In this document: positions 38,080 to 51,484 of the stretch, one piece after another
Numbering within the stretch: the stretch's first letter is position 1
Layout of the letters: each line of letters begins with the position of its first letter
Assembly (NCBI RefSeq): GCF_039614715.1
Contig: NZ_CP154857.1
Span: 682,001 to 746,000 of the forward strand
DNA length: 64,000 nucleotides
Source: Microbacterium sp. AZCO
GTDB taxonomy: Bacteria > Actinomycetota > Actinomycetes > Actinomycetales > Microbacteriaceae
Direction: 5' to 3'
Translations under genes and position numbers: made by a program
Notes under the pieces: model-generated
Database searches by the model: none
The model's input: only the letters and a program-made list of their open reading frames with translations
What the model was told of the DNA's origin: nothing

Positions 38080-38109
38080 CCGGGCGCAGGGAGGGGTCTG
38101 CCCCGCCGG

Positions 38110-38115
38110 TAGACT
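38110..38115 (+). promoter_or_regulatory. -10 element (TAGACT) of pheS
   Basis: TAGACT ends eight bases before GTG 38124; predicted leaderless or with a one-base leader. No T-box or attenuator is seen upstream. Confidence 0.5.
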
Positions 38116-38123
38116 CGACACTC

Positions 38124-39163
<1,040 letters not shown>

Positions 39164-39164
<1 letters not shown>

Positions 39165-41710
39165 TGCGCGTCCCGCTCTCGTGGCTGCGTGAATACGTCG
39201 ATGTGCCGGTGGATGCCTCGCCCGAGGACGTTCTCGAGGCGCTCGTCAGCGTCGGGTTCGAAGAGGAGGACGTGCACCGCTTCGACCTCCAGGGCCCGAT
39301 CGTCGTCGGCGAGGTGCTCGAGTTCGTCGAGGAGCCGCAGTCCAACGGCAAGACGATCCGCTGGTGCCAGGTGCGCGTCGCGCCGGATGGCGAGCTCGCG
39401 GCCGACGGCGGTCCCGCCGTCCACGGAATCGTGTGCGGCGCCCGCAACTTCTTTGCGGGCGACAAGGTCGTCGTGACGCTTCCCGGCGCGGTCCTTCCCG
39501 GCCCGTTCCCGATCGCGGCGCGCAAGACCTACGGACATGTCTCCGACGGCATGATCGCCTCGGCGAAGGAGCTGGGCCTCGGCGACGAGCACAGCGGCAT
39601 CCTCCGCCTCGTCGAGCTCGGCATCGACGCGCCCGTCGGCACCGACGCGATCGCGCTCCTCGGACTCGACGATGTCGCGGTCGACATCAACGTGACACCC
39701 GACCGCGGCTACGCGCTGTCGGTGCGCGGCGTCGCGCGCGAGTACTCGCACGCGACAGGCGCGGACTTCCGCGACCCCGGCCTGCGGGAGTGGGGCGAGC
39801 TGCAGCATCCCGCATCCGGGTTCACCGTCACCGTCGACGACGCCAACCCGATCCGCGGCCGGGTCGGCGCGTCGGAGTTCGCCGTCCGCGTCGTGCGCGA
39901 CGTCGACCCGACCAAGCCCACTCCGGCGTGGATGGTCGCGCGCCTGACGCTCGCGGGAACCCGCTCGCTCGGCGTGCTCATCGACATCACCAACTACGTC
40001 ATGCTCGAGCTCGGTCAGCCGATCCACGGCTACGACCTCGACAAGCTGCAGGGCGGCATCACCGTCCGCCGCGCGGCGGCGGGCGAGAAGCTCGAGACGC
40101 TCGACGGCAAGGTCCGCACCCTCCACGCGGAGGACCTGCTGATCACGGATGCCTCGGGCCCGATCGGCCTCGCCGGCGTCATGGGCGGCGGCACGACCGA
40201 GATGAGCGACGCGACGCGGAATGTCCTCATCGAGGCCGCGACCTTCGACACGGTGTCGATCGCGCGCACGGCCCGCCGGCACAAGCTGCCGAGCGAGGCA
40301 TCCCGTCGCTTCGAGCGTGGCGTCGACCCGCTCATCCCGTTCGTCGCAGCCCGCCGTGTCGCCGACCTCATGGTCGAGTTCGCGGGCGGGACGCTCGATC
40401 TCGAGGTCGGGGGAGCGCTCTTCGCGACGGTGACGCAGGAGGCGATCTCGCTCCCGAAGCCGTTCACCGCCGGCCTCATCGGTGTCGACTACACAGCCGA
40501 CGAGATCGTCACGGCGCTCGAGAAGATCGGATGCCGCGTCGACGACGCCTCCTCGTCTTCCGAGGTCGACGCGTGGAGCGTGACGCCGCCGTCGTGGCGA
40601 CCTGACCTCACCGACAAGTGGACGCTCGCCGAGGAGGTCGCCCGCATCGAGGGCTACGACCGCATCCCGTCGGTGCTGCCGCTGCCGCCGTCGGGCCGCG
40701 GTCTGACGCCCGCTCAGCAGGGCCGCCGCCGCGTCGCGAACGCGCTCGCCGCCGCCGGCTACGTCGAGACGCCCTCCTTCGGCTTCACGACGGAGGAGCA
40801 GAACGACCTGCACGGATCGCCGTCGGGGGAGCACCTGCCGTCGATCAAGCTCGCGAACCCGCTCGACGGCCAGGCTCCGTTCCTGCGGCGCACCCTCGTG
40901 CCGGGCCTGCTCCAGGTCGCCCACCGCAACCTGTCGCGCGGCTTCACCGACCTCTCGCTCTTCGAGTCGGGCACGGTCTTCCTTCCCGAGCCGGGCGTGC
41001 AGTACGGCACCTCGTTCGTGCCGTCTCTCGCCGTGCGACCGGACGCCTCGACTCTGGCCGAGCTCGACGCGTCGATCCCGCCGCAGCACCTGCACGTCGC
41101 AGTGCTGCTGACGGGCGGAGTCATCGCGAAGCAGCCGGGCCAGGCCCCGGTCGCCGCCGACCTCTCCGACGCGCTCGACGCCGTCCGGGTCATCGCGGCC
41201 GCGGCCGGCGTCTCGATCGACGTCGCCCAGGGCGAGCGGGCGGCGCTGCACCCGGGACGCACCGGCGTGCTCTCCGTCCACGGCACCGAGGTCGGCTACG
41301 TCGGCGAGGTGCTGCCGGCCGTCGCCGAGGCATCCGATCTCCCCGGCCGTGTGTATGTCGCCGAGCTCGATCTCGACCTCGTCCTCTCCCTGGCGAGCGA
41401 GAAGGTCGTCGCCGCGTCGCTCTCGACCTTCCCCGCCGCGACGCAGGACGTGTCGCTCGTGCTCCCGGCCGACGTGCCGGCCGCCGCCGCGCGGGCCGCG
41501 CTCGTCGAGGGCGGAGGGGAGCTGCTCGAGTCGGCGCGCCTCGTCGACGACTATCGCGGTCAGGGTGTGCCCGAGGGCTCGAAGAGCCTGACGTTCGCGC
41601 TGCGCTTCCGCGCCGCCGATCGCACGCTCACGGCGGCCGAGGCGACCGAGGCGAAGCTCGCCGGTGTGGGCGCTGCCGCGGAGCGATTCGGCGCGACGCT
41701 CCGCGAGTAG
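39164..41710 (+). CDS. pheT: Phenylalanyl-tRNA synthetase beta subunit
   Basis: Structural and editing subunit of PheRS. The 848-residue protein has the tRNA-binding (OB) domain near 40-150, the B3/B4 editing region (about 215-390), B5 DNA-binding-like domain, the core synthetase-like fold, and the C-terminal FDX-ACB anticodon-binding domain. Overlap with pheS (TGATG) ensures equal synthesis of the two subunits. A 78-base palindrome follows 30 bases after its stop. Confidence 0.97.
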
Positions 41711-41740
41711 CCCGCCGCGCCCGGCACCGCCCCGGCCTGT

Positions 41741-41818
41741 CGAGATCATATGTTCTCGCCGAAACCGCACGCCGTTCGCGCGAACGACGTGTGATCTCGG
41801 CGAGAACATACGTACTCG
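41741..41818. repeat. 78-base imperfect palindrome between pheT and the hydrolase gene
   Basis: The two halves are near-perfect inverted copies: ATGTTCTCGCCGA on the left against TCGGCGAGAACAT on the right, centred on the perfect palindrome CGTTCGCGCGAACG. By eye about 85% of paired positions match. It resembles a REP or miniature palindromic element and could also terminate pheT transcripts. Confidence 0.85.
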
Positions 41819-41874
41819 ACGGCGCCTGGTCCGGCCGACGGGCGTAGCGTGGGAGACCCGAGCGAAGGAGCCCC

Positions 41875-42621
41875 GTGGCCGAGACGATCCAGCTGACCGC
41901 ACCCGATGGCGGCGCGTTCGAGGTCTACGTCGCACGCCCCGCGGGCGAACCCGTCGGCGGACTCGTCCTCATCCACGAGATCTGGGGCCTCGTCGACCAC
42001 ATCCGCGAGGTGGCCGACCGCTTCGCCGACGAGGGGTGGCTCGTCGCCGCGCCTGACATCCTCTCCGCGGTCGGGGTCGAGCCGCACCTCGGCGCCGAGC
42101 TCTTCGCCCTCCTGAACGATCCCGACGAAGAGGTGCGCACGGCGGCGCAGCCGCGGCTGCGCGATGCGCTCTCCGGCATGCGCGCGCCGGCCTACGCCGA
42201 GTGGGCGACGGGCGCGCTCCGGTCCGCCGTCGACTGGCTCGACGCCCAGCCCGACGTCGACGGCCGCATCGCCGTCACGGGCTTCTGCTTCGGCGGCACC
42301 TACGCGTTCCTCCTCGCGGCCTCCGACGACCGCATCCGCGCCGCCGTCCCGTTCTACGGAACCGCCCCCGACCCCGACCGCATGTCGCAGATCCAGGCGC
42401 CGGTCCTCGCCCTCTACGGCGAGAAGGACACTCCGCTCATCGAAGCGCTCCCCACGGTGAAGCAGGCGATGGCCGATGCGGACGTCGACTTCGAGGCGAT
42501 CGTGTACCCGGGGGCGCAGCACGCGTTCTTCAACGAGACGGGCCGCCGGTACAGCCCCGAGCACGCGATGGAGGCGTGGGCCCGCGTGCTCGAGTTCCTC
42601 GACGAGCGCGTCGCCGACTGA
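41875..42621 (+). CDS. Dienelactone hydrolase family protein
   Basis: A 248-residue alpha/beta hydrolase with a Cys nucleophile, as in carboxymethylenebutenolidase. The triad is visible: Cys138 (GFCFGGTY), Asp185 (GEKDTPL) and His216 (AQHAFF), and IHEIWGLVDHIREV near residue 33 is the family's oxyanion/Glu segment. Dienelactone hydrolases cleave cyclic enol-lactones in chloroaromatic breakdown, but most genomic copies have unknown substrates. GTG 41875 follows GAAGGAG by four bases. It stands alone between pheT and the arg region. Confidence 0.88.
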   Translation: MAETIQLTAPDGGAFEVYVARPAGEPVGGLVLIHEIWGLVDHIREVADRFADEGWLVAAPDILSAVGVEPHLGAELFALLNDPDEEVRTAAQPRLRDALSGMRAPAYAEWATGALRSAVDWLDAQPDVDGRIAVTGFCFGGTYAFLLAASDDRIRAAVPFYGTAPDPDRMSQIQAPVLALYGEKDTPLIEALPTVKQAMADADVDFEAIVYPGAQHAFFNETGRRYSPEHAMEAWARVLEFLDERVAD

Positions 42622-42667
42622 CGACATCCCACGTCACGTCGATTTGCGGATGCCGGGAGCGGCCCGC

Positions 42668-42673
42668 TATCGT
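42668..42673 (+). promoter_or_regulatory. -10 element (TATCGT) of the arginine-rich small ORF
   Basis: TATCGT ends six bases before the ATG at 42680. A TTGCGG lies 18 bases further upstream (42644-42649), a possible -35. Confidence 0.45.
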
Positions 42674-42679
42674 CGCGGC

Positions 42680-42766
42680 ATGCCTTCGGCGATCCAGGGA
42701 CTTCAGACGCTCGTTCCGAGCGTCGTTCCCGCGCGCCGACGTCAGGGCAGCGGCCGCCGACTGTAG
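42680..42766 (+). CDS. Small arginine-rich ORF, candidate arg leader peptide
   Basis: A 28-codon frame, product MPSAIQGLQTLVPSV then VPARRRQGSGRRL. Five of the last ten residues are Arg (codons CGC, CGA, CGT, then CGC, CGA). It starts six bases after a TATCGT -10, like other leaderless genes here, and ends 116 bases before argC, the first gene of the arginine operon. A hairpin (42706-42724) lies within it. Arg-rich leader peptides could sense charged tRNA-Arg, but short frames arise by chance in GC-rich DNA and Arg codons are GC-rich, so it may be spurious. Confidence 0.35.
   Translation: MPSAIQGLQTLVPSVVPARRRQGSGRRL
42706..42724 (+). terminator. Hairpin in the argC upstream region
   Basis: GACGCTCG-ttc-CGAGCGTC, a perfect eight-base stem with a three-base loop, inside the small ORF. 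It could terminate the upstream hydrolase transcript or be part of leader control; there is no T-run after it. Confidence 0.45.
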
Positions 42767-42869
42767 GCGACCCTGCACGCGGCCCTGTCATGGGTCCGGT
42801 GGGTGTCGCCGCCTCTCCCGAAGCCCGTCCAGCGGGCCTCGGCTGAACATCGCCCCGTCGCCCAGACCT

Positions 42870-42875
42870 TAAGGT
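42870..42875 (+). promoter_or_regulatory. -10 element (TAAGGT) of argC
   Basis: TAAGGT ends seven bases before ATG 42883; an upstream in-frame GTG (42874) lies inside the element, which argues for the ATG. Confidence 0.5.
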
Positions 42876-42882
42876 GGAATCC

Positions 42883-44019
42883 ATGACATACTCGGTCGCC
42901 GTCTCCGGCGCATCCGGCTATGCGGGCGGTGAGATCCTGCGGATCCTCGCCGCACATCCCGACGTCGAGATCCGCACCGTCACGGCGCACTCGAACGCCG
43001 GACAGCCCCTCATCCAGCATCAGCCCCACCTCCGCTCGCTTGCGCACCTCGCGCTCGAGGAGACGAAGCCCGAGGTGCTCGCGGGGCACGACATCGTGTT
43101 CCTCGCCCTCCCGCACGGCCAGTCCGGTCAGTACACGGATGCCCTGGCCGATGCCGCCCTCGTCATCGACGCGGGCGCCGACCACCGGCTCACCTCCTCG
43201 GCCGACTGGGATCGCTTCTACGGCGGCGCCTTCCACGAGCCGTGGGCATACGGCGTGCCCGAGCTCCCGGTCGCCGGCGGAAAGCAGCGGCAGAACCTCG
43301 TCGGTGCGACGCGCATCGCGGCGCCCGGCTGCAATGCGTCGACCGTGAGCCTGAGCCTCGCCCCGGGGGTCGCGGCCGGCGTCATCGACACGTCCGACAT
43401 CGTCACGGTCCTCGCCGTCGGCCCGTCGGGTGCGGGCAAGAGCCTCAAGACGCACCTCCTCGCGAGCGAGCTCCTCGGCTCCGCCAATCCCTACGCCGTC
43501 GGCGGCTCGCATCGGCACATCCCCGAGATCCGCCAGGCCCTCGCGGCAGCGGCCGCCGCAAACTCGGAGAATCACGCGAACCTCGGATCCGTCGGCGCAG
43601 AATCTCCGAACTTCGCGCAATCGTCCGGAGTTCACGACGCCAGCCCGGACGCCGGCATCCGCATCTCCTTCACGCCCGTCCTCGTGCCGATGGCCCGCGG
43701 CATCCTCGCGACCTCGTCCGCGCCGATCGCCCCAGGCGCGACCGACGACGACATCCGCGGCGCGTGGGAGGCGGCCTACGCCGACGAGACCTTCGTGCAG
43801 CTGCTGCCCGCCGGCCAGTTCCCGCGCACCGCCGACGTGATCGGCGCCAACACCGCGCTCCTCGGCCTCGCGATCGACCGCGACGCCCACCGCGTGACGG
43901 TCGTCGCCGCGGTCGACAACCTCGTCAAGGGCACGGCCGGCGCCGCCGTCCAGTCCATGAACCTCGCCCTCGGCCTCCCGGAGGGCCGGGGCCTCACCGT
44001 GAACGGAGTCGCCCCGTGA
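42883..44019 (+). CDS. argC: N-acetyl-gamma-glutamyl-phosphate reductase
   Basis: NADPH-dependent third step of arginine synthesis, reducing N-acetylglutamyl phosphate to the semialdehyde. The N-terminal [11 protein letters not shown] binds NADP, and the catalytic cysteine is Cys150 (APGCNAS). At 378 residues it is about 30 longer than usual. The excess lies between [14 protein letters not shown] and [14 protein letters not shown], normally close together, and is encoded by a 72-base palindromic insertion with unusual codons. The frame is kept, so the enzyme may still work with a surface loop there. First gene of argCJBDF-x-argH; GTGA overlap with argJ. Confidence 0.95.
   Translation: MTYSVAVSGASGYAGGEILRILAAHPDVEIRTVTAHSNAGQPLIQHQPHLRSLAHLALEETKPEVLAGHDIVFLALPHGQSGQYTDALADAALVIDAGADHRLTSSADWDRFYGGAFHEPWAYGVPELPVAGGKQRQNLVGATRIAAPGCNASTVSLSLAPGVAAGVIDTSDIVTVLAVGPSGAGKSLKTHLLASELLGSANPYAVGGSHRHIPEIRQALAAAAAANSENHANLGSVGAESPNFAQSSGVHDASPDAGIRISFTPVLVPMARGILATSSAPIAPGATDDDIRGAWEAAYADETFVQLLPAGQFPRTADVIGANTALLGLAIDRDAHRVTVVAAVDNLVKGTAGAAVQSMNLALGLPEGRGLTVNGVAP
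43561..43632. repeat. 72-base palindromic element inserted in frame in argC
   Basis: The segment starts AACTCGGAGAATCACGCGAA and its reverse complement starts AACTCCGGACGATTGCGCGA, so it is an imperfect palindrome. It is exactly 24 codons and encodes residues [20 protein letters not shown] plus SSGV. Codons rare elsewhere in the window (AAT, GAA, TCT, CAA, GCA) are concentrated here. Confidence 0.7.
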
Positions 44020-45173
44020 GCGTCACCGCACCGCAGGGATTCGAAGCCGCCGGGGTCGCGGTCGGGCTCAAGTCGTCGGGCAAGCCCGATGTCGCCGTCG
44101 TCGTCAACCGCGGACCGCTCAAGGTCGGCGCGGCGGTCTTCACGAGCAACCGCGCGAAGGCCAACCCGATCATCTGGTCGCAGCAGGTCATCCAGGACGG
44201 CACGGTCGAGGCGATCGTCCTCAACTCGGGCGGCGCGAACTGCTTCACGGGAACGTTCGGCTTCCAGACCACCCACCAGACGGCCGAGAAGGCCGCCGAG
44301 CTGCTCGGCGTGAGCGCGGGCGACATCCTGGTGTGCTCGACGGGCCTCATCGGCACGGGCGACGAGGTCTTCCGCGCGAAGGTGCTCGAGGGCACCGAGA
44401 AGGGGATCGCGGCGCTCAGCGCCGACGGCGGAGTCTCGGCCTCCGAGGCCATCATGACGACGGACTCCCGCGCCAAGCGCCGCATCCGCACGGGTGACGG
44501 CTGGTCGATCGGCGGCATGGCCAAGGGAGCCGGGATGCTGGCGCCGGGCCTCGCGACGATGCTCGTCGTCCTCACGACCGACGCGGTCCTGACCGCGGAA
44601 GAGGCCGATGCGCATCTGCGCGCCGCGACCCGCGTGAGCTTCGATCGACTCGACTCCGACGGCTGCATGTCGACGAACGACCAGGTCACCCTGCTCGTGA
44701 GCGGCGCGTCCGGTGTCACGCCCGATCCCGACGCGTTCCGTGCCGCGCTCGCCGACGTCTGCGCCGACCTCGCGCGACAGCTCCAGGGCGACGCCGAGGG
44801 CGCGGGCCACGACATCACGATCCAGGTCGTGCACGCGGCAACCGAGGAGGATGCCGTCGAGGTGGGACGCTCCGTCGCCCGCAACAACCTCTTCAAGGCG
44901 GCGATCTTCGGCAACGACCCGAACTGGGGCCGTGTGCTCGCGGCGATCGGCACGACCGACGCCGCCTTCGACCCGTACGACGTCGACGTGTGGATGAACC
45001 ACGTGCGCGTGTGCTCCGCCGGCGGCCCCGACCAGCCGCGGGAGGCCGTCGACCTCACGCCCCGGGCGACGAACCTCGTCATCGACCTCAAGGTCGGCGA
45101 GGCCGAGGCGACGATCCTCACCAACGACCTCACGCACGACTACGTCCACGAGAACAGCGCGTACTCCTCATGA
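44016..45173 (+). CDS. argJ: Glutamate N-acetyltransferase/amino-acid acetyltransferase
   Basis: Recycles the acetyl group from N-acetylornithine to glutamate; bifunctional forms also use acetyl-CoA. The 385-residue precursor self-cleaves before Thr181 in the intact motif [14 protein letters not shown], giving alpha and beta chains with Thr as nucleophile. GTG 44016 overlaps the argC stop and its own stop overlaps argB. Its presence means the operon uses the cyclic acetyl pathway. Confidence 0.97.
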   Translation: MSVTAPQGFEAAGVAVGLKSSGKPDVAVVVNRGPLKVGAAVFTSNRAKANPIIWSQQVIQDGTVEAIVLNSGGANCFTGTFGFQTTHQTAEKAAELLGVSAGDILVCSTGLIGTGDEVFRAKVLEGTEKGIAALSADGGVSASEAIMTTDSRAKRRIRTGDGWSIGGMAKGAGMLAPGLATMLVVLTTDAVLTAEEADAHLRAATRVSFDRLDSDGCMSTNDQVTLLVSGASGVTPDPDAFRAALADVCADLARQLQGDAEGAGHDITIQVVHAATEEDAVEVGRSVARNNLFKAAIFGNDPNWGRVLAAIGTTDAAFDPYDVDVWMNHVRVCSAGGPDQPREAVDLTPRATNLVIDLKVGEAEATILTNDLTHDYVHENSAYSS

Positions 45174-46069
45174 GCGACCTGCAACAGACCGATCCGGGCG
45201 AAGCGTCCGCGAGGGCCGCGATGCTCATCGAATCGCTGCCCTGGCTCCGCCGCTTCAGCGACCAGATCATCGTCATCAAGTACGGCGGCAACGCCATGGT
45301 GTCGGAGGAGCTGCAGGATGCCTTCGCCTCCGACATCGCCTACCTCCGCTACGTCGGCGTCAAGCCGGTCGTCGTCCACGGCGGCGGCCCGCAGATCTCG
45401 TCGATGCTCGATCGTCTCGCGATCCCGAGCGAGTTCAAGGGCGGCTACCGGGTCACGTCGACGGAGGCGATCTCGGTCGTCCGCATGGTGCTGACCGGCC
45501 AGATCAATCCCCAGCTCGTCGCGAAGATCAATGCGCACGGCCCCATCGCCGCCGGTCTCTCGGGCGAGGACGCGGGGCTCTTCGGCGGCCGCCGCCGCGG
45601 CGTCACGATCGAGGGCGTCGAGCACGACCTCGGCCGGGTCGGCGACGTCGTGCAGGTCGACCCGCAGCCGGTGCTCGACCAGCTCGCGGCGGGCCGCATC
45701 CCGGTCGTCTCGAGCATCGCCCCCGACCTCGACAACCCGGGACACTCGCTGAACGTGAACGCGGATGCCGCGGCATCCGCTCTCGCTGTGGCGCTCGGCG
45801 CCGCGAAGCTCGTCGTCCTCACCGACGTTCCCGGGCTCTACGCCGACTGGCCGAACCGCGACTCCCTCGTCTCGCACCTGACCTCGACCGAGCTCCGCGC
45901 GATGCTGCCGTCGCTCGAGTCGGGGATGATCCCCAAGATGTCGGCGTGCCTCGAGGCCGTCGAAGGGGGAGTCGACACGGCGGCCATCATCGACGGCCGT
46001 GTGCCGCACTCGGTGCTGGTCGAGATCTTCACGAGCAAGGGAATCGGAACGGAGGTGGTGGTCGGATGA
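45170..46069 (+). CDS. argB: Acetylglutamate kinase
   Basis: Phosphorylates N-acetylglutamate, the controlled step of arginine synthesis. The 299 residues show [11 protein letters not shown] (ATP-phosphate), [10 protein letters not shown] and the C-terminal [12 protein letters not shown]. The N-terminal helix of about 25 residues before the kinase core is typical of arginine-inhibited hexameric enzymes, so feedback inhibition is likely. ATGA overlaps at both ends. Confidence 0.97.
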   Translation: MSDLQQTDPGEASARAAMLIESLPWLRRFSDQIIVIKYGGNAMVSEELQDAFASDIAYLRYVGVKPVVVHGGGPQISSMLDRLAIPSEFKGGYRVTSTEAISVVRMVLTGQINPQLVAKINAHGPIAAGLSGEDAGLFGGRRRGVTIEGVEHDLGRVGDVVQVDPQPVLDQLAAGRIPVVSSIAPDLDNPGHSLNVNADAAASALAVALGAAKLVVLTDVPGLYADWPNRDSLVSHLTSTELRAMLPSLESGMIPKMSACLEAVEGGVDTAAIIDGRVPHSVLVEIFTSKGIGTEVVVG

Positions 46070-47292
46070 CGACGACGACATGGCAGGATGACGCCGGGCG
46101 CGACCTGGTGCGGAGCTTCGGCGACCGGATGGCGCTGTTCACGCGCGGCGAGGGCGCCTACTTGTGGGACGGCTCGGGCCGACGCTACCTCGACTTCCTC
46201 GCGGGCATCGCGGTGAACTCGCTCGGACACGCGCACCCCGTCTTCGTCGAGGCGATCTCGACGCAGGCCGCGAAGCTGTCGCACGTCTCGAACTACTTCG
46301 CGACCGAGCCGCAGCTCGCGCTCGCGGCGCGGCTCAAGCGCATCGCCGGCACGGGCCCGACGGGCCGCGTGTACTTCGGCAATTCGGGCGCCGAGGCGAA
46401 CGAGGCCGCGTTCAAGCTCGCCCGGCTGCACGGCGGCGCGGAGCGCCCCCGCATCCTCTCGCTCAAGGACGCCTTCCACGGGCGCACGATGGGAACCCTC
46501 GCCCTCACCGGCAAGCCGTGGATGCAGGAGCCCTTCCAGCCGATGATCGGCGGCGTCGAGTTCATCGACTCGACGATCGAGGCGCTCGAAGCCGCCATCG
46601 ACGACCGCGTCGCGGCGCTCTTCGTCGAGCCCATCAAGGGCGAGGCCGGCGTCGTGGAGCTGCCCGAGGGCTACCTCCGCGCGGCGCGCGAGCTGACCGA
46701 GCGTCACGGCGCGCTGCTCATCATCGACGAGATCCAGACCGGCGCGGGCCGCACGGGGGAGTGGTTCGCCTTCCAGCACGAGGGCATCACGCCCGACGCG
46801 ATCACCGTCGCGAAGGGCATCGGCGGGGGCTTCCCGATCGGTGCGCTCATCACGTTCGACGCCGCGAGCGACCTGTTCTACCCCGGCACGCACGGCTCGA
46901 CGTTCGGCGGCAACGCCCTCGGCACCGCGGTGTCGGGCGCGGTCCTCGCCGAGATCGAGCGCGCGGACCTCGTCGCCAACGCCGCGGAGCGGGGCGCGCA
47001 GCTGCGTGCCGCGATCGAGGGCATCGACTCGTCCCTCGTGGCGGGATGCCGCGGCAAGGGCCTCCTCATCGGCATCGCGCTGACGCATCCCGTCGCGAAG
47101 GCCGTCGTCGCGGCCGCGCAGGAGCACGGTCTCATCGTCAACGCGCCGAACGACGACACGATCCGCATCGCGCCCGCGCTCAACATCGGCGACGTCGAGA
47201 TCGACGAGTTCATCGAGCTCTTCGCCGCGTCGCTCGCGACGGTGTCCGACGCGCTCGTTCTCGACGGCGCCGAGAGCGGGGTGAAGGCATGA
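46066..47292 (+). CDS. argD: Acetylornithine aminotransferase
   Basis: PLP enzyme converting N-acetylglutamate semialdehyde to N-acetylornithine. The 408 residues have [15 protein letters not shown], the cofactor Asp in [15 protein letters not shown], and the PLP lysine Lys250 ([11 protein letters not shown]). ATG 46066 overlaps the argB stop. Class III aminotransferases can also serve lysine synthesis (DapC role), and this enzyme may do both. Confidence 0.96.
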   Translation: MTTTTWQDDAGRDLVRSFGDRMALFTRGEGAYLWDGSGRRYLDFLAGIAVNSLGHAHPVFVEAISTQAAKLSHVSNYFATEPQLALAARLKRIAGTGPTGRVYFGNSGAEANEAAFKLARLHGGAERPRILSLKDAFHGRTMGTLALTGKPWMQEPFQPMIGGVEFIDSTIEALEAAIDDRVAALFVEPIKGEAGVVELPEGYLRAARELTERHGALLIIDEIQTGAGRTGEWFAFQHEGITPDAITVAKGIGGGFPIGALITFDAASDLFYPGTHGSTFGGNALGTAVSGAVLAEIERADLVANAAERGAQLRAAIEGIDSSLVAGCRGKGLLIGIALTHPVAKAVVAAAQEHGLIVNAPNDDTIRIAPALNIGDVEIDEFIELFAASLATVSDALVLDGAESGVKA

Positions 47293-48190
47293 CGCGTCAC
47301 CTCCTGCGCGACGACGACCTGACCCAGGCCGAGCAGGACGAGATCCTCGACCTCGCCGTCGCCCTCAAGAAGGATCGCTGGAAGCTGAAGCCCCTCGAGG
47401 GCCCGCAGACGGTCGCCGTGATCTTCGACAAGTCCTCGACGCGCACGCGCGTGTCGTTCGCCGTGGGGATCGCCGACCTCGGCGGGTCGCCCCTCATCAT
47501 CTCGACGGCCAACAGCCAGCTCGGCGGCAAGGAGACCCCGGCCGACACCGCGCGGGTGCTCGAGCGCCAGGTCGCCGCGATCGTGTGGCGCACCTACGCG
47601 CAGGCGGGCCTCGAGGAGATGGCCGCCGGCACACGCGTCCCCGTGGTCAACGCCCTGAGCGACGACTTCCACCCGTGCCAGCTCCTCGCCGACCTCCTCA
47701 CGATCAAGGAGCACAAGGGGGAGCTGAAGGGCCTGACCCTCGCCTTCTTCGGCGACGGCATGTCGAACATGGCGCACTCGTACGTGCTCGCGTGCGTCAC
47801 GGCCGGGATGCACGTGCGGGTCGCCTCGCCCGAGGCCTACGCACCCCGCGACGACGTCATCGCCGATGCCGATCGCCGTGCCGCCGAGACCGGCGGCTCC
47901 GTCACGCTCTACACCGACCCCAACGAGGCGGCGGCCGGTGCCGACGTCATCGTGACCGACACGTGGGTGTCGATGGGCAAGGAGGAGGAGAAGCTCGCGC
48001 GCCTGCGCGACCTCGGCGGCTACAAGGTCACGCAGGAGATCATGGGGCTGGCGAAGCCCGATGCGATCTTCATCCACTGCCTCCCCGCCGATCGCGGCTA
48101 CGAGGTCGACGCCGAGGTGATCGACGGCCCGCAGAGCGTCGTGTGGGACGAGGCCGAGAACCGGCTGCACGCGCAGAAGGCGCTCCTCGT

Positions 48191-48212
<22 letters not shown>
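47289..48212 (+). CDS. argF: Ornithine carbamoyltransferase
   Basis: Forms citrulline from ornithine and carbamoyl phosphate. The 307 residues carry the carbamoyl-phosphate motif SSTRTRVSF, a second motif in the LSDDFHPCQLLADLLT stretch, and the ornithine loop FIHCLPADRGYEV. ATG 47289 overlaps argD. The next reading frame begins inside its last 22 bases. Confidence 0.97.
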
Positions 48213-50769
<2,557 letters not shown>

Positions 50770-50771
50770 GA

Positions 50772-50836
50772 GCTTATGTTCTGATTAGATAAGCGTTCTG
50801 CTTATTTCATCGCGAAATAACTGATATGCTTATGCC
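50772..50836 (+). promoter_or_regulatory. satD promoter with GCTTAT/ATAAGC operator candidates
   Basis: AT-rich stretch unlike its surroundings. GCTTAT occurs at 50772-50777, 50800-50805 and 50829-50834, with the inverse ATAAGC at 50789-50794 forming ATAAGC-gttct-GCTTAT. A second inverted repeat TTATTTC-atcgc-GAAATAA spans 50802-50820. The -10 TATGCT (50825-50830) ends six bases before the satD ATG. Likely autoregulatory operators; inferred. Confidence 0.55.
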
Positions 50837-51484
50837 ATGCCGGTCGCAACGATCGCCGACATGGTGGGGTCCCGGCTCCTGCCCGACCGGCGCGACGCTC
50901 AGCAGGTCCTCGACGCCGCCATCGCGGAGGCCGAGTCCGCGCTCCCGCTCGCTCTCGAGCCGCTGAGGCCCACGGTCGGAGATGAGCAGCAGGGCGTCTA
51001 CCCGACTCTCGAGGCCGCGCTCGCCGGCCTGCTGCTGCTCCAGCTCGCGCTGCCCGACGGCCTCGAGTGCCGCTTCGGGCTCGGGCTCGGCGACATCGGC
51101 ACGATCGCCTCGGCGAGCGGCGACATCCCCGACGGCCCCGGATGGTGGGCGGCCCGCGAGGCGATCGACGCCGTCCACGCCAAGCAGCAGCGCGCCGCGC
51201 CGAGTGCGCGCACATGGGTTGTCGCATCCTCCGGAGAGGATGCTGGAGTGCACCGTTCCGCCGCTCTGGCCAACGCCTACCTGCTGACGCGCGATCAGCT
51301 CGTCGGCGCCATGACCGAGCGCGAGCGCCGGCTCGTCTACGGCCGCTGCCTGGGTGTCACCCAGAAGGACCTGGCGAGAGCCGAGGGCGTCACGCAGCCC
51401 GCGGTGTCGCAGGCGCTGGCCGGCGCCGGGGCCCACGCGATCCTCGAAGGCTTCGCGCTGCTCCGAGCGGAGGTCGGCGCATGA
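50837..51484 (+). CDS. SatD family winged/HTH protein
   Basis: A 215-residue protein of the SatD family, named after a streptococcal stress-locus gene. The N-terminal part MVGSRLLPDRRDAQQVLD and mid-section resemble the family. The C-terminus has a clear helix-turn-helix (about 170-195: GVTQKDLARAEGVTQPAVSQ), suggesting a DNA-binding regulator. It has a leaderless-type start and repeated GCTTAT sites upstream, consistent with autoregulation. A membrane protein gene overlaps its stop (ATGA), so the two are probably one functional unit of unknown purpose. Confidence 0.8.
   Translation: MPVATIADMVGSRLLPDRRDAQQVLDAAIAEAESALPLALEPLRPTVGDEQQGVYPTLEAALAGLLLLQLALPDGLECRFGLGLGDIGTIASASGDIPDGPGWWAAREAIDAVHAKQQRAAPSARTWVVASSGEDAGVHRSAALANAYLLTRDQLVGAMTERERRLVYGRCLGVTQKDLARAEGVTQPAVSQALAGAGAHAILEGFALLRAEVGA

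Noticed and set aside
42874..42882. GTG 42874 as the argC start
   Set aside because: It lies inside the predicted -10 element; ATG 42883 fits the leaderless spacing and the family N-terminus.
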